From assembly GCA_023443315.1 (NCBI GenBank), contig JAEZVA010000041.1, positions 1 through 56,163 on the forward strand: a DNA stretch of 56,163 nt, given 5' to 3'. Positions 37,801 to 44,812 of this stretch are shown one piece after another. The first letter of the stretch is position 1. Each line of letters begins with the position of its first letter. Position numbers and translations under genes: made by a program. The notes beneath the pieces were generated by a model that worked only from the letters and a program-made list of their open reading frames with translations, did not search any database and had not been told where the DNA came from. Source of the stretch: Bacillota bacterium (GTDB lineage Bacteria; Bacillota; Clostridia; Oscillospirales; Ruminococcaceae).

Positions 37801-39591
37801 AATATCGGCAACAGCCGAATGAACGGGCATTTTACATCCCTTGACTACAGCAGCGTCCAAGATGACCCTGCTACCATGAGCGTTGTATCCAAAAAAGCAG
37901 AGCCAGAAGGTGGATACGGCATTTATGGAAGCTCCATCACCATCACTGGCGGTACGGTGACGGTGGCGGGTAATCAGGCGATGAGTGTCGCGCCAACACT
38001 CTCTGGCTATGCAGGCGGCTACACAGTGACCGCCAGCATAAGCATTGATGGGCAAGATGCCGTCACCTACAACCCAGAGGATTTTTACACCTATCAATAT
38101 ATCCACGTAGAGCCTGCGCCAAGCTACGGCATCAGCCTCTCCCAAAGCGGCACACATACCTTCCCCGGTGTGACCACGGGCTATGTGTCCCAGACGCCGT
38201 TTGCCGTCACGGTCAGCAACGCAGGTAATCAGGTAACGGGTGAGTTGACGGTTGCGCTCTCCGGCGATGATGCTGACCACTTCGTACTGAGCAAAGAAAG
38301 CATTCCCAGTATATCAGTGTCTGGCAGCGACACCTTTACGGTTGCGCCAATCACAGGCTTGGGTGAGGGTACCTACACCGCCACGGTAACAGTGAGCGGA
38401 GAAAACGACATATATTCCGAATTTACTGTACACTTTACGGTTACGGCACCAGTGACGGTAACCTCAGTGACAATAAAAACAGCACCCAAAGCGTCCTACA
38501 CCGAAGGGGATCACCTTGATCTCACAGACCTAGTCGTGGAATTGCATAAGAGCGACAGCACCACGGAGGATGTGGTCTTTGCTGCCTTTGCGGACAAGGG
38601 AATCTCCGTCAACCCCGCAAACGACACGGTACTGACGACCAGCAATACCAAGGTGACCATATCCCATACGGCATCCGGCTGTACTGCCGAGCAGAGCATC
38701 ACTGTGAAAGTGGCAGCCGTTCGTGTAACAGGTATTACCCTAAATCCCAAAAGCATTAAGCTTTACAGTAACACCACACCGAATACGGCGACGGTAACAA
38801 CAACTGTTGCACCCCTTAACGCTGCAGACAAGAGTGTAGTATGGTACAGCAGCAACCCAGCTGTCGCTACTGTGGACGCAGGCGGCAAGGTGGCAGCAGT
38901 ATCAAACGGAACGGCAACCATCACAGCAACTACTACTGACGGCGGTTTTACCGATTCGTGCACTGTCACGGTGACTACCTATAGAAGCGGCGGCGGCAGT
39001 GGCTCGAGTGGAGGTTCGTCCCCTGACTCTGCGCCATCCATGGGCTTTTCAAGCGCTACCAACGATACGGGCATCGGTATTGATATCAGCGGCATCGACC
39101 TGCCTGAGGGCGTAACGCTCGTTTCACCGCACATCTACGGACTGCCTACCTCCACGAGCGGCAGGGCTTGGACGTTGCTGCTTACCAAAGCTCCCGCGTC
39201 GGTTGGCAGGGGTGGTGTGCTTGGCGGCAGAAGCTACCTTGCGCTATACCAGTTTAAACTGCTGGATGAACACGGCAAGCAGGTGCACAACATCGGATGG
39301 ACGACCATTCGCCTGCCAATCCCACAGGGCGCAAACCCCGACAGCTTAAAGGTGCTGTACTACGATGAAAAGACGCGCTCGTTTACCAACATGGGCGCAT
39401 GGGTTGAAAACGGGTACCTTGTTTTCCGCACCTCACACTTCAGCTACTACATGGTGACGGGTGTGTCGGAGAATGTTCCTGCCATCCCCGAAACGGGTGG
39501 CGGAAATCAGAGCAGCACCACCCGGACAGCGGATGTGTTGCACGCCCTCATTCCGGCTATTCAAGGCAAGCGTCGGCGGGTTGTCGACTAA
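31825..39591 (+). CDS. Giant secreted multi-domain surface protein (2588 aa)
   Basis: A signal peptide (1-27) precedes a Cys/His-rich module (about 45-150) with many CxxC-like spacings. InlB/Flg_new B-repeats follow (about 323-365 and 1231-1300, with FTGWY and FGGWYTD motifs). Between them is a large unrecognised region (about 370-1230) with amphipathic stretches. MucBP-like and B-repeats alternate at about 1301-1645 (YTVEHYQQ, YKVEHYQES). A glycine-rich region with VSGGxVS periods (about 1651-2055) is probably a beta-helix. Two bacterial Ig-like domains (about 2211-2295 and 2295-2385, the latter BIG2 with WYSSNPAVATVDAGGKV) precede a C-terminal domain and IPETGG at about 2555. No membrane helix follows. 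It is probably an adhesin or surface-layer-type protein. ATG 31825 follows AGGAGA. Confidence 0.8.
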   Translation: MKKILSLLLALCMVFTLTSNAVFAVADEGVSTATSGVKDRESAVCDNHKEHDENCGYTEPEQGSPCGHLNEDGTYRCATDSDVAASYLCAHDDDCDFTQAVEGMPCTHDCEACGETNAQEQCACGVLCTQHEMNLDCSVCGVEGADVSLCEGTSDSPVPFALGTSDISTTLALSDATSDVYCAAGSGHTHDDIQFCWAWHIDGVTLDGKRYNGNVLLLNGVNITCTDDATGISLPEDTTIVTVAGTVNTVTAAKNESGDSYGIYGAGKLTFDGEGTLNVTGGESTGGGSYGIYAVGGVQIVGGAINATGATSSGSGGDDTYTVSFDSGGGTAIPAVMVLRGGTLTDLPIPAKSGSVFTGWYQDDTPVGTDTEFYADVTLVAGYETLSGNEIQYTDTNFTLSEAEPNLTFTVGAAGRTAEQVRAGLTLEVLDGSGDISLEVAGSGTTFTVSATDGFTPGGAYRLTLGSGMTFDEKDALVRSCEFTIIRAEVFEIEFNENLSYIQMGNLTNITQNGISVQELNSSLFLVTTDGEGQITKDTGTFQLTSGTLDVGDVVCLHSGEKPEVGDDAGFMDDSIAYVKVTDVNDGVYTYVRAEPEEVLLMPDVLPVSNTADTDNNPNNASITVPKATFDYSDTKYAEVGLNAATTVDKGDFLSFYSGTYGQSAAIIDYGRVTSVQLIAGFYIVAYEDATLQDIENALNYYSKNDIDADKLIENVDVNALEHDIERQAMDSGFAQAAASFLTAAATETDGFGDAIKGFDADSLRVTLEDGSEVSLAQLNTMGTAAKPVLTNLMVRAELTTNGDHFGKGSLQCALDVSFTLMMLDDDNSGINLTVSATFVEEVKMGVNTSGKTIWKWKWIFPYIADYQFNANLDVYNYTYIKLSAQVATKDGYSIADISSEMQSILAMTSGDEIKSGVSKLFEMYSDMMDAESDWVEIFEREISKTDIRLLLGIINVRITTSFVVSVDMKVALGMEFEYISGDRYCFWLRIKDKDAGSDTIRLIDQKSTFQFYVMGAVGVRAGVKIEIAVGLFSVDLASVGLGAETGAYVRLYGYFYYTTSSLNGVVTSSNTAGALYMEMGVYLDLSFKAQALGGKFQYSPSLYYKEWPIMKAGKQNNIYDFAAADGLADVNLKNNQKTFALPNNYFDLQYLDLKEGGISTIQAGGSDLEITSTSPAVTVSGSNITVTPPDGARYVNASVTVRYKNGQLAFTSMPITRTLNVHWDDLENPYHITFAGGGIPTITANFEAPITAPGNPTRVGYDFGGWYTDASLTNAYTIPATMPGENVTLYAKWIPQQVSYTVEHYQQALKGANPELTDTVIASGLAGSQSTPALKSYPGFTAPATQTVTVNADGSTVVRYIYARNSYTLTFKPGYGSLPDIVRTVPFGGEIIPPSMAREGYTFDGWNQVPATTMPASNVTYTAKWAINTYDVEYTVDGAKVVEQSKAYNFGSPLYAPVPPTGYDFFGWYIDAACTIPFEQTTVPARDIKLFGRIAVVYKVEHYQESLTSGTYTLIETDTLNGKAGAMVTGLPKTYTGFTYNSGIAGTIVSGKITSDSTLVLKLYYKRNSYTVTFNGNGSDGGEMQSQTFRYGETKKLAANKFTKTDYIFAGWNHSATGSGTSYKNEAEVQDLTVAAGGTITLYAQWGAAVAKIGDASYLSVQEAVNAVGNDQIIKLINDSEENVVIPDTKIHPFTLDLNDKTLDGGNNPTITHHGTGTLTITDTSIGKGGTVTSTVTTAKFGTIMLINGSLVVAGGTVSVIGDSETFLDDYSLNLFAASAVDCATNCSVNVSGGKVSANGANAYAIYGHSTGDTTVSGGEVSATGTMAVAIKGWGYRKVYVSEGEVRTSGVNSKAINNPTIYISGGTTTGSGSGAYGIDGGNGGMVLTGGTVIGERYGIYCSLGIEIPSGSSTVIVKSSGSVVSSPPKTIGEGIQVTASYSDSGSPTTEYNRGVSVNYRYLKFEYIPDPPTETSTAMVGSSTQIERQFTPSNIGNSRMNGHFTSLDYSSVQDDPATMSVVSKKAEPEGGYGIYGSSITITGGTVTVAGNQAMSVAPTLSGYAGGYTVTASISIDGQDAVTYNPEDFYTYQYIHVEPAPSYGISLSQSGTHTFPGVTTGYVSQTPFAVTVSNAGNQVTGELTVALSGDDADHFVLSKESIPSISVSGSDTFTVAPITGLGEGTYTATVTVSGENDIYSEFTVHFTVTAPVTVTSVTIKTAPKASYTEGDHLDLTDLVVELHKSDSTTEDVVFAAFADKGISVNPANDTVLTTSNTKVTISHTASGCTAEQSITVKVAAVRVTGITLNPKSIKLYSNTTPNTATVTTTVAPLNAADKSVVWYSSNPAVATVDAGGKVAAVSNGTATITATTTDGGFTDSCTVTVTTYRSGGGSGSSGGSSPDSAPSMGFSSATNDTGIGIDISGIDLPEGVTLVSPHIYGLPTSTSGRAWTLLLTKAPASVGRGGVLGGRSYLALYQFKLLDEHGKQVHNIGWTTIRLPIPQGANPDSLKVLYYDEKTRSFTNMGAWVENGYLVFRTSHFSYYMVTGVSENVPAIPETGGGNQSSTTRTADVLHALIPAIQGKRRRVVD

Positions 39592-39638
39592 ACAACACCG
39601 CCACACAGCAATCTCGCAGCAGTGCCAAAATTATAGGC

Positions 39639-39664
39639 GGCGGCAAATCGGGTGATTTGCCGCC
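39639..39664 (+). terminator. Hairpin after the giant surface protein gene
   Basis: GGCGGCAAATC (39639-39649) pairs perfectly with GATTTGCCGCC (39654-39664), 48 bases after the stop. It lacks a T run, so it may be a processing or stabilising hairpin rather than an intrinsic terminator. Confidence 0.45.
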
Positions 39665-39764
39665 GAATTCGTAGCGATAAACAGATGCCCCCGTTCCAAA
39701 GCACGAAGCTTGATAGCCGAGTAAAACAAAATAATAAGGACCAGGTATTGGCACAAAGAAAAAA

Positions 39765-39797
39765 CAAGGGTGAAGACCGATGTTGGTCTCACCCTTG
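39765..39797. terminator. Bidirectional terminator between the giant gene and the BtpA-like gene
   Basis: CAAGGGTGAAGACC (39765-39778) pairs with GGTCTCACCCTTG (39785-39797) with one bulged base. It is followed by CTTTTTG on the plus strand and TTTTTTC on the minus strand, 30 bases beyond the stop of the minus-strand gene. Confidence 0.75.
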
Positions 39798-39826
39798 CTT
39801 TTTGATTATCGAAAGGAATTACTTAT

Positions 39827-40621
39827 TTATATGGAACGTAGACGACCGACATACTCTTTCACCGTCTCGGGGTCGATGTTGCCGCCCCAGTCGCCGTTTT
39901 CAAAACATCTGCCGACCAAAGCCGCGTCCGCGTGCTTCATACGGCGAACAACGTTCTCGACATCGGTGCCACCGCCAAGTACAACAGGGATGTCGCTCGA
40001 AAGCTCCTTGATATCCTGTACCATGCGGTTGTTAAGTTCCTCATCCTTGTGGTAAATCTCAACGGCATTTGCGCCAACGGTCATCGCACCTCGTGCGAGG
40101 GTTTGGAGATTATTTTTGTCGTAGTCACCAAGGAAGTGATAGCCTGAGATCTCGGCAATCATATCCACGCTTTGCGCTCCGATGTGGTTGCGGTAGTTCA
40201 TCACCTTCAGCGGGTTTGCTTCCACTATACCAAAGTTCGAGTCGGTAGTGCCTATCAGTGCAGTGCAGCGGGTAAAGTCCGCCTTGCACGCTTTTGCAAC
40301 GGCAAGGGAGGGGGTAATGCAGTTCCACATCAGTTGGACACCTATTTTAAAGTCGGGACCCGCCATGCGGCGAACCTCCTGTGCAATAACAGAAAGGCAG
40401 GAGACGCGCACGTAGTCTGTATCATCCGTTGCAGGATACACCTTGTCTACCGATTGAATCAAGCACCCGTCAGCACCACCTTGAATGAGTGCTTTTGCAT
40501 TGGCAATGGCTTTTTCGATGGAGAGCTCATAATCGCCTTCCTTGTAAAACGGTGTGCCGGGTAGCGGCTTTAGATGAATTAGTCCAAATACAAGTTTTTT
40601 CCCTAGTGATTCCTTAAACAT
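39827..40621 (-). CDS. BtpA/SgcQ family TIM-barrel protein
   Basis: A 264-aa cytoplasmic protein. The N-terminal signature GLIHLKPLPGTPFY and the following GGADGCLIQ strand are those of the BtpA family, as are LGGGTDVENV and ALVGRCFENGDWGGNID near the phosphate-binding end. BtpA was named for photosystem I in cyanobacteria. In heterotrophs such as E. coli (SgcQ) the gene sits in sugar operons and the reaction is not settled; the fold resembles aldolases and phosphate-binding barrels. It follows the RhaT-like transporter gene on the minus strand with a 50-base gap. The unit is divergent from the ABC/PfkB/SIS/YjbQ operon, so a role in the same pathway is likely. Confidence 0.85.
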   Translation of the reverse strand: MFKESLGKKLVFGLIHLKPLPGTPFYKEGDYELSIEKAIANAKALIQGGADGCLIQSVDKVYPATDDTDYVRVSCLSVIAQEVRRMAGPDFKIGVQLMWNCITPSLAVAKACKADFTRCTALIGTTDSNFGIVEANPLKVMNYRNHIGAQSVDMIAEISGYHFLGDYDKNNLQTLARGAMTVGANAVEIYHKDEELNNRMVQDIKELSSDIPVVLGGGTDVENVVRRMKHADAALVGRCFENGDWGGNIDPETVKEYVGRLRSI

Positions 40622-40671
40622 TTTTATATCCTCTTCTTATCGTATTAGGTACGCAGGTTTCCTGCGCAATA

Positions 40672-41682
40672 TTAACCGAAGTTGTACAGGAACAGGAAGG
40701 TAAGTCCAATGAAGTAAAGCAGGATTCCAGAACCAAGTACAACGAGTGTCTTCTTCTTAGCCCCCGCAAATTCCTTGTAATAGAAGCCCCAGAAGTAGGT
40801 CCATAGGTTTGCGGTACGACCAAACAGGAACGAGATGGTAGCGCTGATAACGGGCATACAGTAAATCGAAATCAGGTTGCCGCCGTAATGGCACAGACCT
40901 GAGATGCATGCAAAAACGATGGGGCGCTTGCTTTGCCCGATGCATAAAACTGTTTTCCATTGCTTCTTCATCGTAAAGCGTATAGCCGAGATGACAGCAA
41001 CGCTGATAAACGAACCCGTGCAAAGATAAGCGCAGGTGAGTATGGGCGGGAATCCGGCCGCTGTTCCGCTTGCGGTACCAATTGACCAGCCATTCGTCAA
41101 AATGGCATTAAGCAGAATCATTAAAATGATTGATATCGTAATTGGGCTTTTCTGCTTGTGAGTCTCAGGGTTGATGCCCTTTGCACGAAGTCTGTCGTTC
41201 TTGCACATCTGGGAAGCATAGGAGCATATGTAGCTTGCAAGCAGGAACACAATCGCGGTTATAATAATAAGTGTCAATGCAAACGGCTTGTCGGGAAGCC
41301 CTTCCTGCCAGATGGAGGTGCCTATGCCAAGCAGGCTGCCTACTGCACCGGTAATAGTAGTAGAGAGCATCAGTCCGATGTTGTCCATTACAACCAGATT
41401 GAGATAGATGCCGATTGACATCATTGCGCCGCCCAAAAGGATAGTTGCGACCAATCCCAAATTCTCAGCCGTTACGGCCAATATTCCTTCAGGTAACAGG
41501 GAGGGGGCGAGTAGCAGCGTAATAATCCAAATGAATACAAACGCAAATGTGTAAAGCCAAAATACGATTCCACCGATGGGATAATCGCCTTTGAGCTTTA
41601 TGACCTGCATCCAACTTCCCCATAGTGCTGCGGCAAACAACGTTAGGATTATGGCGGTGAAGGTGGAGAAATAAATCGTCAT
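40672..41682 (-). CDS. RhaT/GRP-like DMT-superfamily transporter
   Basis: A 336-aa membrane protein with about ten helices. It begins with ILTLFAAALWGSWMQVIKLKG, a WGS motif shared by the sugar-transporting branches of the drug/metabolite superfamily (L-rhamnose/proton symporter, glucose/ribose uptake). A cytoplasmic loop of about 25 residues (DRLRAKGINPETHKQK) separates the two five-helix halves. I use ATG 41682 after AAAGGAG; the frame continues upstream into the promoter. It likely imports a sugar or exports a pathway product. A second transport system so near a full ABC importer suggests two related substrates or export of a by-product. Confidence 0.75.
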   Translation of the reverse strand: MTIYFSTFTAIILTLFAAALWGSWMQVIKLKGDYPIGGIVFWLYTFAFVFIWIITLLLAPSLLPEGILAVTAENLGLVATILLGGAMMSIGIYLNLVVMDNIGLMLSTTITGAVGSLLGIGTSIWQEGLPDKPFALTLIIITAIVFLLASYICSYASQMCKNDRLRAKGINPETHKQKSPITISIILMILLNAILTNGWSIGTASGTAAGFPPILTCAYLCTGSFISVAVISAIRFTMKKQWKTVLCIGQSKRPIVFACISGLCHYGGNLISIYCMPVISATISFLFGRTANLWTYFWGFYYKEFAGAKKKTLVVLGSGILLYFIGLTFLFLYNFG

Positions 41683-41771
41683 AGAAACTAAGCTCCTTTT
41701 TGAACGTAATGTGAAAGTTATTTGTGGATAGATGAACATAATTGCGCGTATCAGGCTGTATTACGATATAA

Positions 41772-41800
41772 ATGGTACTCAATTGCGGCACAAAAGTCAA
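41772..41800 (-). promoter_or_regulatory. Promoter of the transporter-btpA unit
   Basis: On the minus strand, TTGACT (41795-41800), a 17-base spacer and TACCAT (41772-41777) lie about 90 bases before the transporter start. Confidence 0.65.
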
Positions 41801-41828
41801 TAGAAGAAAGAAAATTGAAATTTATTTG

Positions 41829-41838
41829 ACGTATACGT
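41829..41838. promoter_or_regulatory. ACGTATACGT palindrome between the divergent promoters
   Basis: A perfect 10-bp palindrome, in context TTGACGTATACGTAA, lies upstream of both divergent promoters (-35 elements at 41795-41800 and 41899-41904). Its place suits a shared operator for the whole locus. The DeoR-type regulator at 52699 is the nearest candidate protein. The 319-base gap 41683-42001 holds only these elements. Confidence 0.45.
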
Positions 41839-41898
41839 AAAAAAAGCACGATGTGAATTGGCTGTTTGCACAAATTCGTGCAAAATTCAAAAATTATA

Positions 41899-41927
41899 TT
41901 GATTATTTCAGTTTAAATTGATAGAAT
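41899..41927 (+). promoter_or_regulatory. Promoter of the BMP-ABC / PfkB / SIS / YjbQ operon
   Basis: TTGATT (41899-41904), a 17-base spacer and TAGAAT (41922-41927) lie 75 bases before the binding-protein start. Confidence 0.65.
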
Positions 41928-42001
41928 GAACGTGCTGCATGAGATGCACACATCCCAAAAATCAGATTAAGTTCAGGAAAATGTCAAAAAGGAGAAGAAA
42001 C

Positions 42002-43141
42002 ATGAAGAAATTATTGGCAGTAATCTTAGTTCTCGCATTCACACTTTCTCTGGTAGCTTGCGGTGGTAACGGCGGTGCATCGAGCACACCGGCGGCTCCA
42101 AGCGGTACCGATTCCCAAGAACCTGCAGCTGAACCTCTCCGTGTTGTTTACCTCGGCAGCAAATTGGGCGACAACTCTACTGCAGATGCCATCAATGAAG
42201 GCGCTAAGAAGGGCGCTGAAGAGTTTGGCATGGAATACATATATATAGAGTGCCCGCTCGATCCGGCAAAGTTTGATGCAGCAATGGCAGAATCGGTTGA
42301 CCAGGAGCCTGATGTTATCATCTCTGGTTCTGGTTCCGGTCTGGTTGACGTAGCGGTTAAGTTCGCACACGAATACCCCGAAATCAAGTTCGTTACCCTT
42401 GACGCTCCCACCGACCAACCCGACATCGAAGGTCTTGATAACTGGTTGGGATGCATGGCGAAGCAGAACGAGTGCTCCTTCCTGGTTGGCTATCTCGCAG
42501 CAAAGATGAGCAAGACCGGCAAAATTGGTGGCATCGTTGGCGTTGAGTACCCCGTACTTTGTGACTTTATCGTTGGTTACATCGACGGCGCTAAGGCTGC
42601 TAACCCCAACATTCAGGTTGCAGTAGGTGCTATCGGCGACTTCGTTGACCAGGCAAAGGCAAAAGAGATTGCTCTTGCTCAGTACCGTCAGGGTGCAGAC
42701 ATCGTATATGCAATCGCTGGTACCGCTTCTTATGGCATCCTGGATGCAGCGAAGAGCAGCGGAAACTGGGGCATCGGTGTTGACGTTGACATGGCACTTC
42801 CTTTCGTAGGCGTTGATGATGACCAGGCGAACTGCATCATGACCTCCGCGATTAAGGACTGGGGCTACATGGCTTACTACGCACTGGAGCGCATCTCTAA
42901 GGGCGAAGAGATTGGCTGGGGCTCGGTAGAGATCTATGGCGTTGCTAACGGCGGAGCTACCTTCGTTCGTAACGACATCTACAAGAAGGCCGTTCCCGCT
43001 GATATTCAGGCTGAGATGGAAGAGCTCTTCTCCAAGTTTGAAAAGGGTGAGATGACTGCACAATCCTTCTTTGATGAAACTGGCGCGTCTATGGATGATG
43101 CAACTTATCAGGCACTCAAAGACTCTGTTAAGATTCAATAA
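42002..43141 (+). CDS. BMP/PnrA-family substrate-binding lipoprotein
   Basis: A 379-aa lipoprotein with lipobox LVAC (Cys20) and a short Ser/Ala/Pro linker. The body is a type I periplasmic-binding fold of the BMP family: LRVVYLGSKLGDNSTADAIN (start of domain 1), IISGSGSG, YPEIKFVTLDAP, CSFLVGYLAAKMSKTGKIG and GADIVYAIAGTASYGILDAAK. Characterised family members (PnrA of Treponema, Med, BmpA) bind purine or other nucleosides. ATG 42002 follows AAAGGAGAAGAAAC. It is first in a long operon with its own ATPase and two permeases. Its codon use (GTTGGC, CGT) is less AT-biased than the gap and suggests strong expression. Confidence 0.92.
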   Translation: MKKLLAVILVLAFTLSLVACGGNGGASSTPAAPSGTDSQEPAAEPLRVVYLGSKLGDNSTADAINEGAKKGAEEFGMEYIYIECPLDPAKFDAAMAESVDQEPDVIISGSGSGLVDVAVKFAHEYPEIKFVTLDAPTDQPDIEGLDNWLGCMAKQNECSFLVGYLAAKMSKTGKIGGIVGVEYPVLCDFIVGYIDGAKAANPNIQVAVGAIGDFVDQAKAKEIALAQYRQGADIVYAIAGTASYGILDAAKSSGNWGIGVDVDMALPFVGVDDDQANCIMTSAIKDWGYMAYYALERISKGEEIGWGSVEIYGVANGGATFVRNDIYKKAVPADIQAEMEELFSKFEKGEMTAQSFFDETGASMDDATYQALKDSVKIQ

Positions 43142-43180
43142 CGATCTGTCGACGTATCTAGTATAGGGAGATCATATCGA

Positions 43181-43218
43181 CAATGGTCAACCGGGGAGTC
43201 GACCTCGGTTGACCATTG
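43181..43218 (+). terminator. Intercistronic hairpin after the binding-protein gene
   Basis: A perfect 13-bp stem CAATGGTCAACCG (43181-43193) pairs with 43206-43218 and is followed by CTCTTTATT. Hairpins in this place usually give partial termination or protect the 3' end, so that binding protein outnumbers the membrane parts. Confidence 0.6.
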
Positions 43219-43249
43219 CTCTTTATTAAAGAAATTGGACGGTGAAACA

Positions 43250-44812
43250 ATGTCGGAACAAATCTTGTTGATGGATCAGATTACGAAGGTTTATTCAAAC
43301 GGTTTTATTGCAAACCATGAAATTACCTTTGGCTGTTCAAAAGGTGAGATTCATGCGTTGCTCGGTGAGAACGGTGCAGGAAAAACGACCCTGATGAAGA
43401 TCCTGTTCGGCTTTGAGGAAGCTACCGAAGGTAAGATATTCATTAAAGGCGAAGAAGTAAAGCTTAAGGGCGCACTTGATGCAATCAACCATGGCGTAGG
43501 AATGGTGCACCAGCACTTTATGCTGGTTGATCAATTGACCGTTGCAGAAAATATTGTATTGGGCAGTGAGCCGACTAAGGGCGGAATGCTGTTTGATAAG
43601 ACAAAGGCGTTTGAAGTAACCCGTAATCTGGCAGAAAAATACAATCTAAAGGTTGACCCGACAGTATTGGTTGGCGATGTGTCGGTTGCAATCAAACAAA
43701 AGATAGAAATACTCAAAGCATTGTTGCGCGGTGCTGAGATTCTCGTGCTTGACGAGCCCACCGCTGTACTTACCCCACAGGAAACCCGCGAGTTGTTTGT
43801 GGAACTCAAAAACCTGCGCGAGGCGGGGCACACGATTATCTTCATCTCCCATAAACTCAACGAAGTCAAAGAGTTGTGCGATCGTTTTACCGTACTGCGT
43901 CGAGGCAGGGTTATTGGCCACGGTAATGTAGTAAACTATACACCGCAGCAGATGTCTAACATGATGGTCGGCCGCGATGTAATTATGACGATTGATAAAG
44001 ATAAGGCGGAGGTTGGCGAAGAGGTAGCTCGTATCGAGAATGTCTCATACACCAACTCCCTTGGGAAAACTCTGCTTGATAATGTTAGCTTTTCCATGCG
44101 CAGAGGCAAGGTGCTCGGTATCGCAGGTGTCGAGGGTAACGGTCAAAACGAGCTTTGCGAGATTATGACCGGTCTGCGTCACCTAATCCGAGGCGATGTT
44201 ACGATAAAGGGAAAGAATATCCGCGGAATGAGCATTAAGGCACTTCGCGAACATGGCATTGCCTATATTTCGGAAGACCGTATGACCTTTGGTTGCTCGC
44301 CGCATTCCACAATTGCCGAAAATCTCATCTCCGACCGATTCTACAAAAAGGATTATTCCGGCAAGGTGATGCTCAAACGCAAGGAGATTAACCGGATCTG
44401 CGAACAGCTGGTGAAAGACTTTACCATCAAATGCAACAGTCCACATGACTTTGTAAGAGAGCTGTCGGGCGGTAATATTCAAAAGGTCGTTGTTGCACGC
44501 GAGTTTACAAGCGGTGCCGACATCATTGTGGCAAACCAGCCGACGCGCGGTATTGATGTAGGCGCAACCGAGTTTATTCGTAAAAAACTAATTGACCTAA
44601 CTCGGGAAAACAACCTTTCGGTCCTGCTTGTATCAGCCGACCTCAATGAGGTTCTTGAGGTTTCGGACAGTCTGCTTGTTATGAGCGACGGAAGAATCGT
44701 TGCATACTTTGAAGAAGCCTCCAAGGTCAGCGAAGACGAATTGGGCGAATACATGCTAGGGTTAAAGGTTATGGCACCCGAAGAATTGAGGAGGTCGCTC
44801 AATGAGATTTAA
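43250..44812 (+). CDS. Sugar/nucleoside-type ABC importer ATPase with two nucleotide-binding domains
   Basis: A 520-aa ATPase of the RbsA/NupO type. Domain 1 (1-240) has Walker A GENGAGKT (39-46) and Walker B LVLDEP. Its signature is unusual: VSVAIKQKIEI, where the family has LSVGxQQ. Domain 2 (about 260-510) has the degenerate Walker A GVEGNGQNEL typical of this class and a normal signature LSGGNIQ. The GMVHQHFMLVDQLTV Q-loop stretch matches BMP-linked ATPases. I use ATG 43250. The 3' end overlaps the first permease gene by 11 bases. It energises import of the substrate bound by the BMP lipoprotein. Confidence 0.92.
   Translation: MSEQILLMDQITKVYSNGFIANHEITFGCSKGEIHALLGENGAGKTTLMKILFGFEEATEGKIFIKGEEVKLKGALDAINHGVGMVHQHFMLVDQLTVAENIVLGSEPTKGGMLFDKTKAFEVTRNLAEKYNLKVDPTVLVGDVSVAIKQKIEILKALLRGAEILVLDEPTAVLTPQETRELFVELKNLREAGHTIIFISHKLNEVKELCDRFTVLRRGRVIGHGNVVNYTPQQMSNMMVGRDVIMTIDKDKAEVGEEVARIENVSYTNSLGKTLLDNVSFSMRRGKVLGIAGVEGNGQNELCEIMTGLRHLIRGDVTIKGKNIRGMSIKALREHGIAYISEDRMTFGCSPHSTIAENLISDRFYKKDYSGKVMLKRKEINRICEQLVKDFTIKCNSPHDFVRELSGGNIQKVVVAREFTSGADIIVANQPTRGIDVGATEFIRKKLIDLTRENNLSVLLVSADLNEVLEVSDSLLVMSDGRIVAYFEEASKVSEDELGEYMLGLKVMAPEELRRSLNEI

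Noticed and set aside
42026..43138. 370-codon open frame on the minus strand opposite the BMP binding-protein gene
   Set aside because: It lies wholly inside a clear binding-protein gene in the antisense direction, has no ribosome binding site, and its product is Cys/Val-rich and looks like no protein family. It reflects codon bias.
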